A stretch of 12,571 nt of DNA from the NCBI GenBank assembly GCA_045577755.1, contig JAZNJA010000015.1:1-12571 (forward strand), given 5' to 3'. This document shows positions 6,777 through 12,571 of this stretch, piece by piece (the stretch's first letter is position 1; each line of letters opens with the position of its first letter). Source of the DNA: CAMEON01 sp045577755 (lineage in GTDB: Bacteria > Bacillota > Clostridia > Oscillospirales > CAG-272). Under the pieces are notes generated by a model. It ran no database searches and was not told the DNA's origin. It saw nothing but the letters and a program-made list of their open reading frames with translations. A program made the position numbers and the translations under genes.

Positions 6777-6800
6777 TGTATCTCGTATCTTGTATCTCGT
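6766..6800. repeat. Tandem heptanucleotide repeat (5 x 7 bp) in a terminator
   Basis: Five uninterrupted units run ATCTTGT, ATCTTGT, ATCTCGT, ATCTTGT, ATCTCGT, three bases from the stop codon of the aminotransferase gene. The sequence TCTTGTATCT, which is complementary to the single arm at 6742-6751, occurs three times here (starting at 6767, 6774 and 6788). Confidence 0.95.
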
Positions 6801-6803
6801 ATT

Positions 6804-8087
6804 TTACTCCTGCTCCGCCATCAGCTTCTCCAGAGCCGCCAGCCGCAAACAGACAGTCAGCCCCTCCATGGCGAGGGTCAGGTCGGAGAGCGAGGGGAAG
6901 GTGGGAGCGATGCGGATGTTACTGTCCGCAGGGTCCTTGCCGTAGGGGTAGGTAGCGCCTACGGTGGTGAGGGTCACCCCCGCCTCCTTGGCCAGAGCAT
7001 AGGCCCGCTTGGCGGTGCCGGGCATGGTGAACAGGGAGACGAAGTATCCGCCCTTAGGGTGGGTCCAATGGGCGATGCCCGTGTCGGCGATATCGCGGTC
7101 CAGGGTCTGTAGAACCACCTCGAACTTGGGGCGCAGGATGGCGGCCTGCTTCTTCATGTGGGCCAGGATCCCCTCAGCGGTGCCGAAGAACTTCACGTGG
7201 CGCATCATGTTCAGCTTATCGTAGCCGATGGTCTGGACACCCACGATGGGCATGACCTGCTTCATGTTGCGGTCAGACATGGCGAAGATGGCCACACCCG
7301 AGCCCGGGAAGGAGATCTTGGAGGTAGAGGCGAAGTAGAACACGCGGTCCACGGTGCCCACCTTTTCACACTCCTTGAAGATATCCAGCAGGGTATCTCC
7401 GCCCTCGTCGTAGAGGTCGTGGACCACGTAGGCGTTGTCCCAGAAGATGCGGAAATCGGGAGCGGCGGTCTTCATGGCGGCCAGACGGCGGACGGTATCG
7501 TCGGAGTAGGTGTATCCGTCGGGGTTGGAGTACTTGGGACAGCACCAGATGCCCTTGACGGCGGGGTCATTCCCTGCCAGAGCCTCTACGGCGTCCATAT
7601 CGGGGCCCTCGGGGGTCATGTCCACGGGGATCATCTCAATCCCCAGGGACTCGCAGATGGCAAAGTGGCGGTCGTAGCCGGGGGCGGGGCAGATGAACTT
7701 CACGGTTCCCTGCTTGATCCAGGGGGTGCCGTCGCAGTTGCCGTAAAGCATACAGCGGGCCACGGCGTCGTACATGAGCTTGAGGGAGGAGTTACCGCCG
7801 ATGAAGAGGTTCTTCTCGGGGATACCCAGCAGGTCGGAGAAAAGCTTCTTGGCCTCGGGGGTGCCGTCCAGCAGGCCGTAGTTACGGCAGTCGAAGCCTC
7901 CGCCGGTGCTGCAGTCCTCGGCGCCCAGGCAGTCCAGCATCTCGGTGGTGATGTCCAGCTGCTCGGCGCCGGGCTTGCCGCGGGACAGGTCCAGCTTCAA
8001 CCCCTTGGCGCAGAAGGCGTCGTAGGCGGACTTCATGGCGCTATATTCAACCGCGAGCTGCTCGCGGGTCATCTGATCGTATCTCAT
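6804..8087 (-). CDS. PLP-dependent aspartate aminotransferase, subgroup Ic (MocR-like aminotransferase domain)
   Basis: This 427-residue protein is of fold type I and the family's normal length. It would exchange the amino group between aspartate (or a similar amino acid) and 2-oxoglutarate in the cytoplasm. Visible landmarks are the N-terminal LDLSRGKPG (33-40) and NYGLLDGTPEAK (69-80), typical of the AspT-type subgroup, plus GGNSS (97-101), KYSNPDG with Asn188, FWDNAY with Asp217 and Tyr220 (contacts to the PLP ring), STSKISFPGSG with the Schiff-base Lys257, and NIRIAP with Arg392 for the substrate carboxylate. The start at 8087 has GGAG 8 bases upstream. A longer frame to 8153 would include the leader hairpin and the expected transcription start. 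It has its own promoter and terminator, so it appears monocistronic. The exact substrate (aspartate, or another as in alanine-glyoxylate-type annotations) is uncertain. Confidence 0.9.
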   Translation of the reverse strand: MRYDQMTREQLAVEYSAMKSAYDAFCAKGLKLDLSRGKPGAEQLDITTEMLDCLGAEDCSTGGGFDCRNYGLLDGTPEAKKLFSDLLGIPEKNLFIGGNSSLKLMYDAVARCMLYGNCDGTPWIKQGTVKFICPAPGYDRHFAICESLGIEMIPVDMTPEGPDMDAVEALAGNDPAVKGIWCCPKYSNPDGYTYSDDTVRRLAAMKTAAPDFRIFWDNAYVVHDLYDEGGDTLLDIFKECEKVGTVDRVFYFASTSKISFPGSGVAIFAMSDRNMKQVMPIVGVQTIGYDKLNMMRHVKFFGTAEGILAHMKKQAAILRPKFEVVLQTLDRDIADTGIAHWTHPKGGYFVSLFTMPGTAKRAYALAKEAGVTLTTVGATYPYGKDPADSNIRIAPTFPSLSDLTLAMEGLTVCLRLAALEKLMAEQE

Positions 8088-8121
8088 GGGATGATCTCCA
8101 AAATCACAAAAAATCATAGGG

Positions 8122-8148
8122 AAAACCGACGCGGAGGACGTCGGTTTT
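8122..8148 (-). promoter_or_regulatory. 5'-leader stem-loop of the aminotransferase transcript
   Basis: A perfect 10-bp inverted repeat, AAAACCGACG (8122-8131) and CGTCGGTTTT (8139-8148), has a 7-base loop. Given the promoter at 8161-8189, the hairpin would begin about 5 bases into the transcript. On the minus strand it is followed by TTTTCCCTATGATTTTTT, so it might attenuate or protect the mRNA. I see no leader peptide or known riboswitch core. Confidence 0.6.
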
Positions 8149-8160
8149 CTCACGGGCTAC

Positions 8161-8189
8161 ATTATAGCACACTTCCGCGAAAAAAGCAA
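8161..8189 (-). promoter_or_regulatory. Promoter of the aminotransferase gene
   Basis: On the minus strand TTGCTT (8189-8184) and a consensus TATAAT (8166-8161) are 17 bases apart, with TGC immediately before the -10, making it an extended -10 promoter. Transcription should start near 8154, about 67 bases before the start codon. Confidence 0.82.
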
Positions 8190-8326
8190 GAGGTTTTTGC
8201 GATTTTTGCAAAATTTCTTTCGTTTTTTCGTGATTCTTGGTTTTTGTCGATCATCTTTGCAAGTTTCGAGCGAAAATCATGCAATTTGCAGAGATTTGGA
8301 GAAGCGGGCCGAATGGGAAACAGCCC

Positions 8327-9205
8327 TCACTCGGACTCGGCGGCATCGGTTTCAAGCTGCTCCATGCCGTGGAGAAGCTCCTCAAGCAACAGATTCCACG
8401 ATTCGCCCATGACGTAGTAGGCATCTACCTGCCCCAAGGAATCGTTCTTTTCATGACGTACCCGCCCAAGATAGTACCCATTTTCCGATACGTAAATCGT
8501 AGCGAACCAAGCCATATTGGGATTTTCCCGAAAGGTAACGCACAGGATCACGGTTGTGCCTCGATCGTTTTCATTCGTTTGATACAAGACCTCCTTGCGC
8601 TCTCCTTCTTGAGGATAGAGTAAAGCCGCGCTTATGGGAACGGGTATAGCACCTATGGAAGCATCCAATTCTTCCAGCAAAACGGGATCCGCCCCCTCCT
8701 CCGTCCAGGAATAGAGGATCTCGGCATTCTCCACCCGGGTACGGTAGCACGTCTTATATTCGGAGGTTGACGTATCGATCTGAGCCTTCAAGACACCCGG
8801 GAAGATCTTGATCTCGGCGATGGTCCAATCCTTGCGGGGGATGGGTGCGGCCTTGCTTTGGTAAATGAAAAGCTCCTGATAAGGACCGCCTATGTGAGGC
8901 CCCTCCTCCCGGATCCCGAATACGAAAAATTCCGGATCAGCTTCGGGGATCCTGCCCACACGGAGCTTATTCCAATAGCAATGGGGGGGCTCCTCATCGG
9001 GGCTTACCCGGATTTCTTCCTCCCAACCGTTCACTTCCCAATGGCGCAGGTTGTAATCCTCCACGGAATAGGTGTCGTAAAAGGTATCATCGAAGTCCAG
9101 CTCCCCGTCGGTATGGGGGGAATAGAAGCATGAGGTCAGCGCGGACAACAGGCACGCGCAGAGCATCAGAGTGACCAATCTTTTCAGGTTTGATCGTATC
9201 GTCAT
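8327..9205 (-). CDS. Unrecognised lipoprotein
   Basis: This 292-residue protein has an N-terminal lipoprotein signal: basic residues (RSNLKR), a hydrophobic core at about 10-22 and the lipobox LTSC, so Cys26 would be lipidated and the mature part exposed outside the membrane. The mature region is acidic and rich in aromatics (Asp/Glu runs, many Tyr and Trp), and I recognise no catalytic motif or named domain. The start at 9205 is preferred over 9214 because the GGAG box lies directly against the 9214 ATG but 9 bases before the 9205 ATG. Flanking genes are not co-directed within operon distance: a 239-bp gap with a separate promoter lies downstream and a 479-bp gap with a repeat lies upstream. 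It is therefore probably transcribed alone. I see no convincing promoter or terminator for it. Confidence 0.8.
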   Translation of the reverse strand: MTIRSNLKRLVTLMLCACLLSALTSCFYSPHTDGELDFDDTFYDTYSVEDYNLRHWEVNGWEEEIRVSPDEEPPHCYWNKLRVGRIPEADPEFFVFGIREEGPHIGGPYQELFIYQSKAAPIPRKDWTIAEIKIFPGVLKAQIDTSTSEYKTCYRTRVENAEILYSWTEEGADPVLLEELDASIGAIPVPISAALLYPQEGERKEVLYQTNENDRGTTVILCVTFRENPNMAWFATIYVSENGYYLGRVRHEKNDSLGQVDAYYVMGESWNLLLEELLHGMEQLETDAAESE

Positions 9206-9684
9206 ATCACACATCTCCTTTTTTCATGTTCAATTTTGGGGTCTTCACTTACGTTCACGCAAAAAGTTGAGGTTCATTACGGGAATCATGAAAAATATTT
9301 GTTTTTTTATTTGGTTGTAACCATTCAGCCATCCTTCAAATTTGGGTTTGTCGAACTGTTTGAAAATGTGTGCATGTGCCTTGCCTGCGTTATTTGCCCT
9401 CTCACCGCTGCGCGGAGCTCCCCCAGAGGGGGAGCCTTAAAACAGCGGAAAAACACCTGTCGAAACAAGGGTTTTCGCTGGGTTGAGTCCGAAAGGCTCC
9501 CCCTTTGGGGGAGCTCCCGCCGCAGGCGGGTGAGAGGGCAACACCCAAGGGTCAGCACAAACCAACAACCCTATAAACCCCAATTTGAAAACCCAACGAA
9601 ACAGCGACATATTTCAACATCCGATCGGGCTGTATTTCAAAGCCCGTCTCTCATTCTTGAATTTTCATTTTGTAAGCTTCAACC
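9206..9684. other. Gene-free interval holding a dispersed repeat
   Basis: The interval between the lipoprotein gene and the helicase stop codon has no credible gene. Positions 9206-9393 are AT-rich and should contain the lipoprotein promoter, but no good -35/-10 pair stands out. Positions 9394-9586 are the MITE-like element. Positions 9587-9684 contain a 6-bp hairpin, CGGGCT / AGCCCG (around 9625-9645), without a T-run, so I do not call it a terminator for the helicase. Confidence 0.6.
9394..9586. repeat. MITE-like inverted-repeat element, copy 2 (complete)
   Basis: The core at 9394-9541 is bounded by perfect 13-bp terminal inverted repeats, TTGCCCTCTCACC and GGTGAGAGGGCAA. Each end also carries its own hairpin (GCTCCCCC-AGA-GGGGGAGC at 9417-9435, and GCTCCCCC-TTT-GGGGGAGC at 9496-9514), so the inverted similarity extends over about 45 bases per side around a roughly 55-base centre. 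A conserved tail follows to 9586. There is no coding capacity, so mobility would depend on a transposase elsewhere. Copy 1 is at 1-180 in the same orientation. I cannot identify a target-site duplication. Confidence 0.88.
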
Positions 9685-12330
9685 CTACTCCGTCCCCTCC
9701 CAGAATGCCGCCAGGTATTCGTGGAGGGAGGGCGCGTCCCCCACGGCCGAGATCTGCTCCCAGTGGGCAGGATACAGGCTGAGGTAGGGCTCGGAGGCGT
9801 AGCGATCATCGATGAGCACCACCACGCCAAAGTCCTCGGGACGGCGAATGACCCGACCCGCCGCCTGGAGAACGTGGTTCATGCCGGGATAAACGTAGGC
9901 GTAGGCGTAGCCCTCTCCGCCCCCCTCGGGGTCGCCGCCGCTGCGGGTCTCCTCGTAGTAATCCCGCATGATGTTGCGCTCGCTGGACAGAGCAGGGATC
10001 CCCACCCCCACGATGACCGCCCCGATGAGACTGCGGCCGGGCAGATCCACTCCCTCCGAGAAGGAGCCTCCCAGCACACAGAAGCCGATCTGCAGGCTGT
10101 CGTCATGGGTGGTGAAGGCGGCGATGAAAGCCTCCCGCTCCTCGTAGGTCATATGGGGCTTCTGCACCACGGTCAGTACCGATGGATACATCTTGTGGAA
10201 GGCGGCGTGTACCTGCTCCAGGTACTCGTAGGAGGGGAAATAGACCATGTAGTTTCCCTTGCGTGCCGAGACCGTCGCGGCCACACAGGAGGCGATACGG
10301 CGGTAGGAGCGCTTGCGATCCTCGTAGCGAGTGCTGATGCTGTCGCAGACCGCCACGCAGAGATGCTCCGTAGGGAAGGGGGAATCGAAGTTTACCAGCA
10401 CGCTGTCCCGATCTCCGCCCAGGATATCCGCGAAGTAGTCGTTGGGAGTCAGAGTCGCGGAAAACAGGACCCGCGCCTCGGCCTTTTGCAGAATGGGGCG
10501 CAATATCCCCGCGGGATCCAGGCAGGTCAGCCGCACACGCACGTCCTCCCCCTCCACCTCCACGAAGGTGGCGAAGCGGCGGTCGTAGTAATCCGCGGCG
10601 GTACGGAAGGCCCGCAGTCCCGCGGACAGCGTGTCCACCGTCTGGTATAAGGGGTGAGCGTAATTCCGCCGCAACCAGCGGTCGCAGAGGGTGGACAGGT
10701 TTCGTACCGTCTCGCAGAGCGTCACAGGCTGATTGCGGTCCAGGTTCACCCCGCGGCGCACCCCGTCGACGTCCACCACGGTGGACTCGGCGCAGGCAGA
10801 GCTCATGCGGGACAGTACCCCGACGAGATCGTCCAAAGACCCCGACCTCAGGCGGGGAGCAGACTTATCCTCCTCGTCGCAGCCCCCGTCCTCGGTGGGG
10901 AAGATGAGATCGGTACCGATACGGGTCTCCCAGGCGCGCAGGGCATCCTGGGTAGCCATGATCTGGGTAAGGGAAAGGATCCCGCTATACATATCCCTCG
11001 CGCGGTCGGGAAGGTTGTGGGCCTCGTCAACGAGAAAAATATAGCGATGCCCCTCGGTATGGGGGATGCCCTCCGAGAAGTAGCGGCGAAGGGAAACGGC
11101 GGGGGAAAAGAGGTAGTTGTAGTCGCAAATCACGATCTCGCACAGCTCGGAAAGATCCAACGCCAGCTCATAGGGACAAACTCCCCACTTTTTCGCGGCG
11201 GCACGGATATCCAGCCCCGAGAAGACGGTCTTCCCGCTTCCGAGCAGATCGAAGATCACCGCGTCCACCTGATCGTAGTAGCCTCTGGCGTAGGGACAGA
11301 GCTCGGGGTTGCAGTGAGTGGACAGTCTCCGTCCTTCAGCGGCGGCGGTCCTGGCGGTCTCGCAGATGCAAGCGCTCTCCCTGGCGGTGATGACGCAGGC
11401 GCGGACGGGGGTAGCGGCCTCGTTGAGTTTTTGTACCGCCCCGAAGGCCTCGCGGCGGGTGGCGTTCTTGGCAGTGAGGTAGAAGATCTTGTCGCACTTC
11501 CCTTCCCCGAAGCAGCGGACGGCGGGGTAGAGGGTGGCGATGGTCTTGCCGATGCCCGTGGGAGCCTCGGCGAAAAGGGTCTTCCCCGCCCGCATATCCC
11601 GCCAGCACTCCCGGATCATGTCCTGCTGGGCATCCCGCACCTCGGTGTAGGGGAAGATGGCGTGCTTGGCGGTCTTGCGGAGGGTGGTCTCCCGCTCGTA
11701 AAGGTCCTTGGCACGGGGCAGTACCATGCGGAGGATGGCGGCATATGCCCCCGAAAGCTGCTCGGCGGACAGGATGCTGTCGGCAAAGTAGGCCTCCTCC
11801 TCGTGTCCCGGGCGGACGTATGTGAGGCGCAAGGTGATCCGGGACAGCCCCTTGGCGGCGCAGAGGAAGTAGCCGTAGCAGGTGAGCTGGGCCAGGTCCG
11901 ACTCCCGGGGGGAGCGGGCGTAGTAGTCGGCGTTGCCCGTCACCGACTTGATCTCCTCCACCACACAGCCCCCCGCGGGATCATACCACACCCCGTCGGC
12001 GCGGCCGCTGACCGAAAAAGCCACCCCGTCCATGCGGCAGGTGTGGCGTAATACCACCTCGGCGTGGTAGGAGGGCGCGGGCAGAGGCTCGGCGGGCAGG
12101 TCGATCTCCTCGGAGCCGCGGGGCCTGCGGACAGGCTCGGAGACTCCCCCCAGCCCCTTCCCCTCCTCGCGGAGAGCGCGGAGCTTTTCGTGGGTCTCCC
12201 GCCCCTCCTCGGCGCGGCGGTAGAGATTCACAGGAGGCACGCGGTTATCCAGGCTCCCCCCCTTGAACGCCAGGGCGCAAAGCTCGCGGACGGAGATCTC
12301 GATGAAGTCGGTCTGGGGATTGTAATGCAT
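9685..12330 (-). CDS. XPD/DinG-family Fe-S DNA helicase with N-terminal RecB/Cas4-like nuclease domain
   Basis: This is an 881-residue cytoplasmic protein. Residues about 1-210 form a PD-(D/E)XK (RecB/Cas4-like) nuclease domain: His47 in GRETH, Asp112 in GRADG, Glu126-x-Lys128 in EEIK, and the QxxxY motif Q148/Y152. Residues about 225-881 form a superfamily 2 helicase: Walker A EAPTGIGKT (255-263), a Cys-rich Fe-S region (C312, C321, C323, C340, C345, with CNPELCPYARGYYD typical of the family), DEAH at 435-438, SAT at 624-626, GGSFSEGVDLPG at 754-765, and motif VI QAAGRVIRR at 822-830. Members unwind DNA 5' to 3' and act in replication-fork or repair processes. The start at 12330 has AAAGGAGG about 9 bases upstream. 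All key nuclease and helicase residues are present, so it looks intact. Its biological partner and substrate are not evident from the neighbours. Confidence 0.92.
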   Translation of the reverse strand: MHYNPQTDFIEISVRELCALAFKGGSLDNRVPPVNLYRRAEEGRETHEKLRALREEGKGLGGVSEPVRRPRGSEEIDLPAEPLPAPSYHAEVVLRHTCRMDGVAFSVSGRADGVWYDPAGGCVVEEIKSVTGNADYYARSPRESDLAQLTCYGYFLCAAKGLSRITLRLTYVRPGHEEEAYFADSILSAEQLSGAYAAILRMVLPRAKDLYERETTLRKTAKHAIFPYTEVRDAQQDMIRECWRDMRAGKTLFAEAPTGIGKTIATLYPAVRCFGEGKCDKIFYLTAKNATRREAFGAVQKLNEAATPVRACVITARESACICETARTAAAEGRRLSTHCNPELCPYARGYYDQVDAVIFDLLGSGKTVFSGLDIRAAAKKWGVCPYELALDLSELCEIVICDYNYLFSPAVSLRRYFSEGIPHTEGHRYIFLVDEAHNLPDRARDMYSGILSLTQIMATQDALRAWETRIGTDLIFPTEDGGCDEEDKSAPRLRSGSLDDLVGVLSRMSSACAESTVVDVDGVRRGVNLDRNQPVTLCETVRNLSTLCDRWLRRNYAHPLYQTVDTLSAGLRAFRTAADYYDRRFATFVEVEGEDVRVRLTCLDPAGILRPILQKAEARVLFSATLTPNDYFADILGGDRDSVLVNFDSPFPTEHLCVAVCDSISTRYEDRKRSYRRIASCVAATVSARKGNYMVYFPSYEYLEQVHAAFHKMYPSVLTVVQKPHMTYEEREAFIAAFTTHDDSLQIGFCVLGGSFSEGVDLPGRSLIGAVIVGVGIPALSSERNIMRDYYEETRSGGDPEGGGEGYAYAYVYPGMNHVLQAAGRVIRRPEDFGVVVLIDDRYASEPYLSLYPAHWEQISAVGDAPSLHEYLAAFWEGTE

Positions 12331-12365
12331 GGGGTATGCCTCCTTTCGGTTAAAAGTCTTGATTC

Positions 12366-12450
12366 TTCAAATCCGGGTTTGTCGGTGAGGTGACCGAGTC
12401 CTTTGCCTTCTCCAGCGGAGAAGGGGGAAGCGAAGCGGTGGATGAGGAGA
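12366..12450. repeat. Solo hairpin repeat unit related to the MITE-like element
   Basis: The perfect hairpin CCTTCTCC-AGC-GGAGAAGG (12406-12424) is followed by a GC-rich GGAAGCGAAGCGG stretch and GGATGAGGAG. This repeats the layout of one end of the element at 9394-9541 (hairpin, short GC palindrome, purine-rich end). It is preceded at 12366-12384 by a 19-base segment that matches 9335-9353 except for two bases. It lies just upstream of the helicase gene. Confidence 0.6.
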
Positions 12451-12571
12451 GCATTTGTAACCTAACTTATCGGGTGTACAGTTATGTTCCTACAACCATA
12501 CGGATAGAAACGACAAAATGGTTGATACAACAAAATTTTTGAAGCATCCAATATCCGAAAAGTGGTAGGGG
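12451..12571. other. Non-coding flank upstream of the helicase gene
   Basis: This is an AT-rich stretch to the window edge. I see no open reading frame, RNA gene or clear promoter. The helicase promoter presumably lies here or within the repeat unit next to it; TTGTAG with CGATAA 17 bases on (minus strand, about 12469-12497) is a poor candidate. Confidence 0.4.

Noticed and set aside
6766..6800. Possible CRISPR array
   Set aside because: The units are only 7 bp and directly contiguous with no spacers, so this is a microsatellite-like tandem repeat.
8266..8293. Short palindromes (TTTCG-AG-CGAAA and TGCAA-T-TTGCA) as a terminator for the lipoprotein gene
   Set aside because: The stems are only 5 bp, AT-rich and not followed by a T-run on the minus strand.
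7158..8417. Plus-strand open frame (419 codons) opposite the aminotransferase
   Set aside because: It lacks domain motifs and passes through the promoter and leader hairpin of the aminotransferase gene; it is a codon-bias shadow.
9273..9292. Small inverted repeat TTCAT / ATGAA upstream of the lipoprotein gene as an operator
   Set aside because: A 5-bp arm with a 10-base gap is easily found by chance in AT-rich sequence and no promoter is recognisable next to it.
9236..9787. Plus-strand 183-codon frame across the repeat as a possible transposase or repeat-encoded protein
   Set aside because: It reads through the inverted repeats, the tail and the end of the helicase gene, with no start signal and no transposase motif.
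9721..12051. Two long plus-strand open frames opposite the helicase
   Set aside because: The minus strand encodes every helicase and nuclease motif in frame; the plus-strand translations have no family resemblance.

Overview
This window looks like a chromosomal segment of a GC-rich member of the Bacillota, most likely an uncultured gut Clostridia-type bacterium. The basis is strong AGGAGG-type ribosome binding sites, lipoproteins with a Bacillota-style lipobox, an ECF sigma factor paired with a single-pass membrane partner, a nuclease-fused DinG/XPD-like helicase of a kind I associate with Clostridia, and hairpin-rich dispersed repeats. The taxonomic assignment is inference. All seven genes are on the minus strand, so they read from right to left, and I see no rRNA, tRNA, CRISPR array, integrase or transposase.

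Layout from right to left. (1) 12330-9685 encodes an 881-residue XPD/DinG-type Fe-S helicase with an N-terminal RecB/Cas4-like nuclease domain. Its upstream flank carries a hairpin repeat unit. (2) 9684-9206 is gene-free and holds a complete MITE-like inverted-repeat element (9394-9541 plus a conserved tail to 9586). (3) 9205-8327 encodes an unrecognised lipoprotein. (4) 8189-6804 is a well-defined promoter, a 5'-leader hairpin and an aspartate aminotransferase of the subgroup Ic / MocR-like type. It ends in a terminator whose upstream arm lies in a run of five 7-bp tandem repeats. (5) 6600-4732 is an ECF sigma factor followed by its probable membrane anti-sigma factor, closed by a strong intrinsic terminator (4659-4685). 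(6) 4611-181 is a promoter followed by three tightly spaced genes: a transglutaminase-like lipoprotein with Ig-like domains, a fusion of a glycerophosphodiester phosphodiesterase domain with an inositol-monophosphatase domain, and a stand-alone amino-acid adenylating enzyme. The operon ends exactly where a second copy of the MITE-like element begins (1-180).

The most interesting parts are the three-gene operon, the tandem-repeat terminator and the repeat family. The phosphodiesterase-phosphatase fusion could in principle release inositol or another polyol from glycerophosphodiesters in two steps within one polypeptide. It sits between a secreted transglutaminase-like protein and a DltA/NRPS-like adenylation enzyme that has no visible carrier protein. 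This suggests an envelope or phospholipid head-group function, but that link is inference only. The long open frames on the plus strand are antisense shadows of these GC-rich genes.
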